From Clostridia bacterium (lineage in GTDB: Bacteria; Bacillota; Clostridia; Oscillospirales; SIG627), in NCBI GenBank assembly GCA_017408325.1, contig JAFQUW010000106.1, positions 1 to 14,072 on the forward strand: a stretch of 14,072 nucleotides of DNA, in the 5' to 3' direction. Made by a program: the position numbers and the translations under genes. The notes under the pieces were generated by a model, which ran no database searches, was not told the DNA's origin, and saw only the letters and a list, made by a program, of their open reading frames with translations. Position 1 is the stretch's first letter; each line of letters begins with the position of its first letter. Below are positions 1 through 6,999 of this stretch, in pieces.

Positions 1-1407
1 TACACCGCAGGGGAAAAACTCATCTGTGAGATCTTCGGCACGGTTCATTTCGCCGTCATCTACCGCGGCGAGGAGTCGGGGGAAGTGCTCGGACTGTCCA
101 TGCACGGATTCCAGACCGAGTTTTCGCGCCGCTTCGAGTGCGAGGGAATCGGAGAGGTGCCGAGCCCCTGTCACGTGTCTTGCGACGCAAGGGTGACGGG
201 TGCCGTTGCGCGTGTGTTGACCAAGAAAAAGTGCTCTTACTCCGGAGCACTTGCCTTGTCCGTGAAAGTGTACGCAAACCGCCCGCTCTCGTACTATGAC
301 GCGTCCGTCGAAAAGGTGGAGACCCTTTTGGATCCGCAAACGGCAACGCGGCTTGGGGAGAGTGCGGAAGAGACTTTTGAACTGGAGCAGGAGATCCAAC
401 TGCCGGAGGATTTTTCTCCGATCTTAAATCTCGTGGACTGTTCGCTTAGCCTTGGAACGGCAAGTGTCACGCCGACTTCGGAGGGCGTGGATTTCTCCCT
501 GAACGCCGAGGTGAGCGTGGCGTATCACTCCGAGGCAGAGGGAGAGGAGAGCCGACTTGTCAGTTTCGTCCAGCCATTGGAGATCGCGGAACACATGTCG
601 GGCATCTCCTCGGTCGAAGGCGGCGAGATCGTCCTGACCGCCGTTCCGGGTGCTTTGAAGGCGGAAGTTTTGATGGACGCTTACGGTGCGCGCAAAAGCC
701 TGAAAGTCAGTTTCGGTTACCGTGTCAGTGCCCTGATCTGTGAATCGATCGTCTTGCCGTTGGTGAAAGATGCTTACAGCCTCGTCGGCGATTGCCGTCT
801 GACGAAAAACAGAGAGACCGTCTCCCGTCTCTTCGGGGTGCGCCGTGCCAAGGTGCGACAGACGTTCAACATGGATTGCGCTGAGGCACTGACTGCAGTG
901 GAAAACGCACGTGCCACACTGACATTCGGTGAGATCTCGTTCGGCGAAGAGGGGGCTGTCGCACGGGCACAGATCGATTGTCGCGCGTTTGGCCTGCGCG
1001 AGGAGGATGGCCGCGCGCTGTCCGTCGAGGAGAGCGTTTCGCTGCCCTTCTGTCTGATCGCCGCGGGGGATCCTTCTCTGACGAACATTTCGCGTGCGGA
1101 AATTGCGGAGGTGTTCTGCAGCACGCGCATGAAGTGTCGGGAGGACAAAACGATCGAAGTGTCGCTTGACGCGACCGTCACCCTGCTGCTGTGGGAAGTG
1201 CAGACGGTCGAGTTCGTGGCGGATCTGTGTGAGACCGAGGGGACGGGGGACGACTTTTGCGGCTTGCGCTTCTATTATCCGTCGAAGGAAGAAGGACTGT
1301 GGGACGTCGCCCGCATGCATCGCGTCTCGTGTGCTTCGCTGAAGAAACAGAACGACGTGCGCGAGGACGAACCCCTGCCGCCGATGCTGATGATCGTCAA
1401 AGGATGA
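1..1407 (+). CDS. DUF3794 (SPOCS) domain protein, 5'-truncated by window edge
   Basis: The frame is open from the first base and reads a plausible protein there (it begins YTAGEKLICEIFG), so the gene starts upstream and 468 codons are visible up to the TGA at 1405-1407. The protein is soluble-looking, acidic and beta-rich, with no membrane segment. Repeated stretches resemble SPOCS/DUF3794 modules: short alternating hydrophobic strands followed by a closing 'E..LPF/LP' strand, and a 'LPLVKDAYSL' segment near residues 248-257 like the 'DAYS' linker common in this family. The repeated pattern suggests at least three modules. SPOCS domains occur in clostridial sporulation and spore-coat morphogenesis proteins such as SipL; DUF3794 proteins without LysM are common and mostly uncharacterised. 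No LysM domain is visible in this part. The family call rests on pattern recognition, and the sporulation role is inference from the family. A terminator 13 bp after the stop closes the unit. Confidence 0.62.
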   Translation, partial: YTAGEKLICEIFGTVHFAVIYRGEESGEVLGLSMHGFQTEFSRRFECEGIGEVPSPCHVSCDARVTGAVARVLTKKKCSYSGALALSVKVYANRPLSYYDASVEKVETLLDPQTATRLGESAEETFELEQEIQLPEDFSPILNLVDCSLSLGTASVTPTSEGVDFSLNAEVSVAYHSEAEGEESRLVSFVQPLEIAEHMSGISSVEGGEIVLTAVPGALKAEVLMDAYGARKSLKVSFGYRVSALICESIVLPLVKDAYSLVGDCRLTKNRETVSRLFGVRRAKVRQTFNMDCAEALTAVENARATLTFGEISFGEEGAVARAQIDCRAFGLREEDGRALSVEESVSLPFCLIAAGDPSLTNISRAEIAEVFCSTRMKCREDKTIEVSLDATVTLLLWEVQTVEFVADLCETEGTGDDFCGLRFYYPSKEEGLWDVARMHRVSCASLKKQNDVREDEPLPPMLMIVKG

Positions 1408-1420
1408 AAAACAAAACGAA

Positions 1421-1445
1421 AAGCCGCCGTTCGGCGGCTTTTTTT
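1421..1445 (+). terminator. Rho-independent terminator after the DUF3794 gene
   Basis: An 8-bp perfect stem, AAGCCGCC (1421-1428) with GGCGGCTT (1433-1440), closes a GTTC tetraloop. It runs directly into a T tract at 1439-1445. It lies 13 bp downstream of the stop codon and just before the folT promoter, so it separates the two transcription units. Confidence 0.93.
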
Positions 1446-1456
1446 GTATCTTTTTC

Positions 1457-1484
1457 TTGACAAGTCGGCTTCAGGCGGTATAAT
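1457..1484 (+). promoter_or_regulatory. SigA-type promoter of the folT-folC operon
   Basis: A perfect -35 TTGACA (1457-1462) and a perfect -10 TATAAT (1479-1484) are separated by 16 bp. Transcription would start near 1490-1492, just before the first base pair of the riboswitch aptamer. Both hexamers match consensus, so initiation should be strong and control left to the RNA leader. Confidence 0.92.
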
Positions 1485-1496
1485 AGAGGTGCAAAC

Positions 1497-1591
1497 GCAG
1501 AGTAGGACCCTGTGCGTTAAGTGCCGTGTGAACGGGGAGTTGTCACGCGGACGAAAAGATCTCTTGCGGTACAGGGTTTGCATCCCGCTGC
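1497..1591 (+). promoter_or_regulatory. Tetrahydrofolate (THF-I) riboswitch aptamer
   Basis: The sequence matches the class I THF riboswitch in order and spacing. P1 is GCAG (1497-1500) with CTGC (1588-1591), followed by the conserved AGTAG. P2 is ACCCTGT (1507-1513) with ACAGGGT (1571-1577). The conserved GCGTTAAGTG is at 1514-1523. An 8-bp hairpin pairs 1524-1531 with 1543-1550 (one G-U) and carries the GGGGAGTTG loop. ACGAAAAG is at 1551-1558, GCGGT at 1566-1570 and GCATCC at 1580-1585. Loop bases GGGA (1535-1538) can pair with TCCC (1583-1586), reproducing the family's long-range pseudoknot. In Firmicutes this class binds reduced folates and sits upstream of folate transport or synthesis genes. 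Here it precedes folT, as expected. Confidence 0.96.
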
Positions 1592-1653
1592 CACATCGGG
1601 GAAACGACCTCCGACGCGGCAAATCTTTTTTTGCGCGCGCACGGAGGTTTTTT
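1587..1653 (+). promoter_or_regulatory. Riboswitch expression platform with RBS-sequestering/terminator hairpin for folT
   Basis: Two exclusive structures can be drawn. The OFF hairpin pairs ACCTCCG (1607-1613) with CGGAGGT (1642-1648). It has an imperfect inner stem (1615-1623 with 1630-1639), hides the GGAGG ribosome binding site (1643-1647), and runs into six T residues (1648-1653), so it could block translation, terminate transcription, or both. The ON hairpin pairs GCTGC (1587-1591) with GCGGC (1616-1620, one G-U) and TCGGGG (1596-1601) with CTCCGA (1609-1614, one G-U). It consumes the 3' strand of aptamer P1 and the anti-RBS sequence. Ligand-stabilised P1 should therefore favour OFF. 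Helices were found by eye; no folding energies were computed. Confidence 0.82.
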
Positions 1654-1655
1654 AT

Positions 1656-2177
1656 ATGCAAAAACAAGCGTCTACACTCACTCGTCTTCTGGTTTTTTCC
1701 GCGGTCTGCGCGGCGATGAGCGTCATTGTGGGAAAACTGTTGCAGATCCCCGTCGGAAACTCGGTGCGGATCAGCTTTGAGAGTCTTCCCATTCTGTTTT
1801 GTTCGCTGACCTGTGGAAGCCTTTGGGGCGGTCTTGCCGGTGTCGTGGCGGACCTCGTCGGTTGTGCGATCATGGCCTATGAGATCAACCCCATCATCAC
1901 GCTCGGAATGTGCCTCGTCGGCGTCCTGCCTGCGCTCTTTTCGCGTCCGGTGAAAGCAAAACGGAGCTTCGCTTCGGTGCTGATCCCCGTTTTTCTCACC
2001 CACGTTGTCGCCAATATGTGCGTGAAGTCCTTTGGACTCTGGCTCTATTATACGACGCCCTTGCCCTTTTTGCTCCTTCGCGTCGCCGTTTCTGCCGTGG
2101 TCGGCGTTTTGGAGAGCGTGATCTTGTACCAGGTGCTCGCGCACACCTCAATCACATCCTTTATGAAGAGAAGTTGA
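1656..2177 (+). CDS. folT: FolT, folate-specific S component of an ECF transporter
   Basis: FolT is the membrane substrate-binding subunit of an energy-coupling factor importer for folates. It works with a shared EcfT/EcfA module that is not encoded in this window. The 173-residue protein is almost entirely hydrophobic, with about six membrane segments, the size and profile of ECF S components. The segment around residues 29-66, with SVRISFESLPI followed by a Gly-rich stretch ending GVVADLVG, resembles the FolT family. The ATG at 1656 is chosen because GGAGG (1643-1647) sits 8 nt upstream; the frame stays open upstream, but that part is riboswitch RNA. It is under the THF riboswitch and the next gene is folC, so the substrate assignment is well supported by context. 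The stop is 3 bp before folC. Confidence 0.93.
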   Translation: MQKQASTLTRLLVFSAVCAAMSVIVGKLLQIPVGNSVRISFESLPILFCSLTCGSLWGGLAGVVADLVGCAIMAYEINPIITLGMCLVGVLPALFSRPVKAKRSFASVLIPVFLTHVVANMCVKSFGLWLYYTTPLPFLLLRVAVSAVVGVLESVILYQVLAHTSITSFMKRS

Positions 2178-2180
2178 CCG

Positions 2181-3476
2181 ATGAATTATACCGAAGCATT
2201 ACAGTACATCCATAAAACTGATTGGAAGGGCTCGCGCCTGGGACTTGAGCGCATCAAGACGCTTTGTCACGCCCTCGGTGACCCCCAGAAGTATTTGCAC
2301 TTCGTTCACGTTGCCGGTACCAACGGAAAAGGCTCCGTCTCGACGATGTTGACGAGCATCCTATCCGCCGCAGGCTATCGCGTGGGGCTGTTCACTTCGC
2401 CGTTTCTCTCGGAGTTTCGTGAGCGAATCCGCATCGGCGAGAAACTGATCAGCGAAGCGGATCTGATCGCCGCGGTGGAAGCGGTGCGCCCCTTCGCCGT
2501 TGCGATGGAGGACGCCCCCACCGAGTTTGAATTGATGACCGCGCTTGCCTTTTGGTATTTCAGACGCCAGCACTGCGACCTCGTCGTCTGCGAGGTCGGT
2601 CTCGGCGGCGAACTCGATTCGACGAACGTGATCGAAAAACCGCTTCTTTCCGTCATCACCTCCATCGCGCTCGATCATACGCGCGAGCTTGGGAATACGC
2701 TTTCGGCGGTCGCCCGTGCGAAGGCGGGGATCGTCAAACGTGATCGTCCCGTCCTCTTCGGCGAGCCGGAAAACTCCGTTGCCGCCTCTGTGATCTGTTC
2801 GTATGCAGAAAAACTCTCCGCGCCTTATTTTGAAACTGCGCCCGATGCGCTGTCCGTGTCGGAAACGACGCTTTCCGGCACCGTCTTTTCGTATCGGAAC
2901 TACCGTGACGTCCGCCTGTCGCTCTGCGGCGCGTATCAGCCGAAAAACGCCGCTGTTGTTCTGGATGCCGTGGAACGACTGCGCGGTGAAGGACTGCCGA
3001 TTTCGGAGGAAGCCGTGCGTCGCGGCTTGCAATGTGCCCGCTGGCCGGGTCGCTTCGAAGTGATCTCGAGGGATCCCGCGGTGATCCTGGACGGAGCACA
3101 CAATCCGCACGGGGCGCGTGCACTGCTGTCCTCACTGGAGCTGTATTTTGATGCGGACGTGCATCCGATCGCGCTTTGTGCCGTGATGGCAGATAAGGAA
3201 TACGACGCCTTGTTTTCCACTCTTGCGCCGAGACTGTCTGCGGTGTACTGCGTTGCGCCGAAGGGGCATGTGCGTGCGCTGAAAGAAAACAAACTCGCCG
3301 CGTTTTGCGGCGAGCTTGGTATGGAGTCGTATGCGTTTGGATCGGTGGAAGACGGTGCGCGTGCTGCACTGAAAGCGGCGACCGATCGCAGCGTACCGCT
3401 TCTGGTCTTCGGTTCGCTGTATCTGTACGCAGAGGCGAACGACGCCCTCACTCGTCTTCTGACAGAGGGACGTTGA
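2181..3476 (+). CDS. folC: FolC, folylpolyglutamate synthase / dihydrofolate synthase
   Basis: This cytoplasmic ATP-dependent Mur-ligase-family enzyme adds glutamate to folates (and, in many bacteria, to dihydropteroate), which retains folate in the cell. The 431-residue length is normal for the family. Visible motifs are the P-loop GTNGKGS (residues 46-52), FTSPFL (71-76), VGLGGELDSTN near 139-149, LDHTRELG near 163-170, the C-terminal-domain GRFEVI near 291-296, and ILDGAHNPHGA near 300-310. The ATG at 2181 has an AAGAGAAG-like ribosome site inside the end of folT, 3 bp after the folT stop, so translation is probably coupled. Whether it is bifunctional cannot be told from sequence. It is co-transcribed with folT, so the riboswitch likely controls both import and trapping. 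Its last 29 bp overlap the 3' end of addA on the other strand. Confidence 0.96.
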   Translation: MNYTEALQYIHKTDWKGSRLGLERIKTLCHALGDPQKYLHFVHVAGTNGKGSVSTMLTSILSAAGYRVGLFTSPFLSEFRERIRIGEKLISEADLIAAVEAVRPFAVAMEDAPTEFELMTALAFWYFRRQHCDLVVCEVGLGGELDSTNVIEKPLLSVITSIALDHTRELGNTLSAVARAKAGIVKRDRPVLFGEPENSVAASVICSYAEKLSAPYFETAPDALSVSETTLSGTVFSYRNYRDVRLSLCGAYQPKNAAVVLDAVERLRGEGLPISEEAVRRGLQCARWPGRFEVISRDPAVILDGAHNPHGARALLSSLELYFDADVHPIALCAVMADKEYDALFSTLAPRLSAVYCVAPKGHVRALKENKLAAFCGELGMESYAFGSVEDGARAALKAATDRSVPLLVFGSLYLYAEANDALTRLLTEGR

Positions 3477-6400
3477 TCGTTTTGCCCAGACAGAAGGAGT
3501 AGACGGAAAGCGTGCTGACGCGTTTTCCGGTCAGTTCTTCCACGGCGAGCCGATAGAGGCGAAGTTGTTTTGCGTGACGGGAGAGGAGTGTTTCTTCTCC
3601 CGTTTTCAGATTGACCGCATCGGTCTTGAAGTCGAGGATGGCATACGTGCCGTCCTCTTTTTCGTAGAAGCAGTCAATGACCCCTTGAATGAGGATGTCG
3701 CCTTCGCTTTGTTCTCGGAATACCGCGGAGGTCGGCAAAAAGACGTTGAACCGCTTTTCGCGTTCGACACGCGGACTTTTCTCGATCTCGCGGAAGGTCT
3801 CAGAGTCAAAAAAGCGCGAGAGGGAAAGGAAGTTCAAGTCTGCTTGTTTGGGCGAGAGGAAGGCGAGGTCGCAGAGTCGAGCCGCCTCCGCTTCGACGGA
3901 GACCTTGGCACTCGAAAAGTCGCAGAACTGCATGAAAGCGTGCATCGCCGTACCGAGTTCGGCGGCGCGTCGGTCTTCTGTTCCGAAGGAAAGACGCGTC
4001 TTGTGTTGTTTTTTGTCGTCGTCGAGGTGCAGGATCTCCGAAACGGAGAGTTTTGTGGGCAAACGCACCTCATTCGTTCGTCTTTGATGCGCGGCGAGGC
4101 TCGTTTGGAGTGCCTTTGCGTCCGCTTCGGAAAAGGTCGGTACGGCGTCCGCCTTTTTGGAGACGTTTTTTTGTACTTCCTCGGGGGAGAGAAGCGTGTC
4201 GTAACCCACCACCGTCAGGGTGAACGTGGGACAGACGACGCTCTGCCGCCGGTCGGAGGCGGGGACGAAGCCTTGTGCAAAGCGGAACAGTTCCTCGTCC
4301 TCTCGGAGCGAATAGAGAAGGAGGTTTCCCGGGATCTGTAGATCGCGCGAGTGGATGCATTCGCCGGGCAGATACGGAAACACGCCCGATTCGCTGAAAC
4401 GTTTTTGAACGTCCGTCGCCTTTGTGTCGACGAGGATGAGTTTTTCCGCGGCACGGGTGATGCCGACGTAGAGGAGGCGTTTGGCTTCTTCGCGTGCAGC
4501 CTCGTTTTCCTGCCGGCGAACGATCTTGTCGGAAAGTGAGGAGGTAAACAGATGATGCTTTGCTTGGTAGCGGCGGTGGTAGAGCCCGCGTGAGACGTCA
4601 AGGATCGTTCCCGTCTCGTTTTTGGTCTGCCGTCCGAGCTGGGCGAGGATGCACACGGGGAATTCCAGACCCTTCGATTTGTGCACCGTCATCAGGGTGA
4701 CTGTTCCGGGGTGGACCTCCGCGTCGGACTCGCTCTGGGAACTCTGATCTTTGCGGTTTTGCAGATAGGTGAGAAAGTCGCTGAGCGTTTTTTGTTCGCC
4801 GACTTCAAAGTCACAGGCTTCCCGATAGATTTTGAACAGATTCTCCCGGCGCAGGCTCTCTCCGCGGGAGAGGGCGGACAGAAGTCCTTCCTCGTGGAAG
4901 AGAGAAAGGAGGAAGGCAGAAATACTCGTGTTTTGTCTCATTCTGCGCCAGAGTTCCAGTTTTGCCTTGACTTCGCGTGCACGCAGGGCGATCGGTGCAA
5001 GATTCGTTTCGCTTGCGGCACAACAGAGCGCGTCGTAGAACGGTCCGTCGGCGTAGAGGCGGATCTTGAAGAGTTCGTCGGAGGACAGCGAGAAGAGAGG
5101 GCCGGTGCAGAGGCTGACGAGGTCAATGTCCGAGAGGGGATTTTCGATCACTTTCAGCGCGGAAACGAGCCCCTGTACCTCGGTGGATTCGAAGAGTTCG
5201 CCGTTTGCCGCGACGACGGGAATGCCCGCCTTGAGAAATTCGCGGCGCAGGCGCGAGAGATACGGGTTCGTGTAGGCGATGACTGCGATCTCCTCGGGAC
5301 GTCTGTGCTCTTCGTGGATCAGTTTTAGCACGCGCTCCACGATGAACGCTTCCGGTTTCGTCTTTGTGCCGGGCGTCTTCTGGTCGATGAAGCAGAATTC
5401 GACTCCCTCGCCTTTTTCGCTCGTCTTGCCTTTTTTGAGGTGGTCCGCTTCGGCATACATGCGGTCGTCTTCGCGTGCGTTGTCGTTCATCAGCACGTCA
5501 AACACGCGGTTTGCGAAGTTGATGACCGCGGCGTCGGAACGGAAGTTTTCGGATAAAAAGACGCTTTTTCCGAGAGGGAGATCGGCGAGGTTTTCCGCGT
5601 GTTCCAGATCGGGGAAATGGTTCTTGTAACTTAAGAAGAGTTCGGGCGCGGCGTGACGGAAGCGATAGATGCTCTGCTTGACGTCGCCGACGAAGAAGAA
5701 AAACCCGTCCTTTTGTACGCAGGCGCGAAAGAGGGCGTCCTGCAGGCGGTTGGTGTCCTGATACTCGTCGACGAAGAGCGCGCGGCAGTATGCGGTGGGC
5801 GCGTATGCGGTCGGGGCGGATGGACTCAGAACCTTGAGTGCGAGGTGCTCCAGATCCGAGTAATCGAGGATCTTCGCCTTTCGTTTTTCTTCGCGGTAGA
5901 GGTCGTGGAAGACGGAAAGGAGCCGTTCAAAGACGCTCTGCGTCAGAATGCGGCGACGTTCTTCCGTTAAGAGCGCGTCGGCATCCTGCGAATAGTCTGA
6001 GACAAGGGCAACGAAGGGCTCTTTGATCTTTGTGTCGTAGAAATCTTTGAAGAGTTTTCCCAAGGGGGAAGAACGCGTAACGGTCTTGCTTTTGTTCGCG
6101 TATGTTTGCGGGGTGAAATTCTTCAGATATCGGACGAATTCTTCAAACGAACCGTCGTTTAAGAGTTCTTTTGCGACCGTTACGGCGCGTTGCAGGTGAT
6201 GCGCGTGCGCAAGGACGCTTTCGTCGGCTGCGTCCTCTTCGGGAAAGACGGAGAAATAGACTTTGAGTCGGCCGAGGAGAGTGTAGAGAAGGAGAGTTGC
6301 CTGCTCTTTTCCCAGACGGCCTGCGGACGTATCGAAAAACGAACCTTCGCCCGAGGCCCAGAGGGCGAGATCACACTTTGCCTCTTCGGTGAGGTCGGAG

Positions 6401-6999
6401 AGTTTCGTGACCCCTTCTTCGAGTGCCATGAGTTTGTCGTAGAGACGAAGGGGGAGATCGGTGATCTCCTTTTGCCGTTCGGAGGTGATGAGGTAATAGG
6501 CACTTTCGAGCGCGGACGTTTCCTCTTCTCCCGTCTCGTTTTCACGTGAGAAAACGGTTGCCATCGCGCGTCGCATGCAGTTTTTTTGCAATCGGTCACG
6601 CGCCGCATCGTCCGCGAGCCGGACGCCCGACGGAAGACCGAGGGAGGCGGTGTGTTCGCGGATGATGCGCATGCAAAAAGAGTGTACGGTGGAGATCTGC
6701 GCGTGCGGCAGTTCCATCTGCAGGCGGCGATACAAGGTGTTTTCGGGATTCTCCGCGACGGCGCGGGAGAGTCGCTCGGCGAGTTTTTCGCGCAGGGAAG
6801 CCGCCGCCGCACGCGTGAAGGTGATGGCGACGATGTCGGAGAATTTCAGCGGCTGTTCAGAGTCGGTCAGCAGGCGGAAGATCCGTTCGGTGAGCACGGC
6901 GGTCTTGCCGCTTCCGGCGGCTGCACTGACGAGAAGATTGTCGCGCGGAGCACCGAGCGCGGCGGATTGTCCTTTGTTCCAGGAAAAGGTTTTAGCCAC
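3448..6999 (-). CDS. addA: AddA, helicase-nuclease subunit of AddAB
   Basis: AddA is the UvrD/Rep-type (SF1A) 3'-5' helicase and nuclease subunit of AddAB, which resects double-strand breaks and loads RecA. At 1183 residues it is slightly shorter than the B. subtilis protein. Motifs in order are Walker A AAAGSGKT (26-33), Walker B VDEYQDTN (about 408-415), FVGDVKQSIYRFRH (about 435-448), MTVHKSKGLEFP (about 768-779), and YVGITRAAEKL (about 842-852). The RecB-family nuclease motif is GVIDCF...ILDFKTD (about 1106-1127), followed by QLRLY (1145-1149). All catalytic acidic and lysine positions of the nuclease appear intact. The start is GTG (6997-6999), fixed by a perfect AAGGAGG 8 nt upstream. 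The start lies inside the end of addB (8-bp overlap), so the two are translationally coupled. No internal promoter was noticed. Confidence 0.97.
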   Translation of the reverse strand: MAKTFSWNKGQSAALGAPRDNLLVSAAAGSGKTAVLTERIFRLLTDSEQPLKFSDIVAITFTRAAAASLREKLAERLSRAVAENPENTLYRRLQMELPHAQISTVHSFCMRIIREHTASLGLPSGVRLADDAARDRLQKNCMRRAMATVFSRENETGEEETSALESAYYLITSERQKEITDLPLRLYDKLMALEEGVTKLSDLTEEAKCDLALWASGEGSFFDTSAGRLGKEQATLLLYTLLGRLKVYFSVFPEEDAADESVLAHAHHLQRAVTVAKELLNDGSFEEFVRYLKNFTPQTYANKSKTVTRSSPLGKLFKDFYDTKIKEPFVALVSDYSQDADALLTEERRRILTQSVFERLLSVFHDLYREEKRKAKILDYSDLEHLALKVLSPSAPTAYAPTAYCRALFVDEYQDTNRLQDALFRACVQKDGFFFFVGDVKQSIYRFRHAAPELFLSYKNHFPDLEHAENLADLPLGKSVFLSENFRSDAAVINFANRVFDVLMNDNAREDDRMYAEADHLKKGKTSEKGEGVEFCFIDQKTPGTKTKPEAFIVERVLKLIHEEHRRPEEIAVIAYTNPYLSRLRREFLKAGIPVVAANGELFESTEVQGLVSALKVIENPLSDIDLVSLCTGPLFSLSSDELFKIRLYADGPFYDALCCAASETNLAPIALRAREVKAKLELWRRMRQNTSISAFLLSLFHEEGLLSALSRGESLRRENLFKIYREACDFEVGEQKTLSDFLTYLQNRKDQSSQSESDAEVHPGTVTLMTVHKSKGLEFPVCILAQLGRQTKNETGTILDVSRGLYHRRYQAKHHLFTSSLSDKIVRRQENEAAREEAKRLLYVGITRAAEKLILVDTKATDVQKRFSESGVFPYLPGECIHSRDLQIPGNLLLYSLREDEELFRFAQGFVPASDRRQSVVCPTFTLTVVGYDTLLSPEEVQKNVSKKADAVPTFSEADAKALQTSLAAHQRRTNEVRLPTKLSVSEILHLDDDKKQHKTRLSFGTEDRRAAELGTAMHAFMQFCDFSSAKVSVEAEAARLCDLAFLSPKQADLNFLSLSRFFDSETFREIEKSPRVEREKRFNVFLPTSAVFREQSEGDILIQGVIDCFYEKEDGTYAILDFKTDAVNLKTGEETLLSRHAKQLRLYRLAVEELTGKRVSTLSVYSFCLGKTINVPLSEDE

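Noticed and set aside
424..1320. A 298-codon open frame on the - strand opposite the DUF3794 gene
   Set aside because: Its composition is rich in Arg, His and Gln, typical of antisense shadow translation, and the opposite strand encodes a coherent protein.
85..1407. GTG at 85 as the start of the DUF3794 gene
   Set aside because: The frame is open and protein-like back to base 1, and no ribosome binding site precedes 85. The gene is better read as truncated by the window edge.
1521..1655. Upstream in-frame extension of folT starting at 1521
   Set aside because: This stretch is the THF aptamer and expression platform. The ATG at 1656 has GGAGG at ideal spacing.
1275..2144. A 289-codon open frame on the - strand spanning the riboswitch and folT
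   Set aside because: It crosses a terminator, promoter, riboswitch and the folT gene on the other strand. Its product is low in hydrophobic residues and unrecognisable.
1677..3461. Identical 15-mer CTCACTCGTCTTCTG at 1677-1691 (folT) and 3447-3461 (folC)
   Set aside because: Both encode a Leu-Thr-Arg-Leu-Leu run in common codons, with no similarity beyond it. Chance plus codon preference explains it better than a functional repeat or attachment site.
3505..3528. Hairpin GGAAAGCGT...ACGCGTTTTCC as a terminator of folC
   Set aside because: It has a bulge, lies inside addA coding sequence, and no T tract follows it on either strand in the needed position.
3565..4341. A 258-codon open frame on the + strand opposite addA
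   Set aside because: It is antisense to the AddA C-terminal region including its nuclease motif; no family resemblance.
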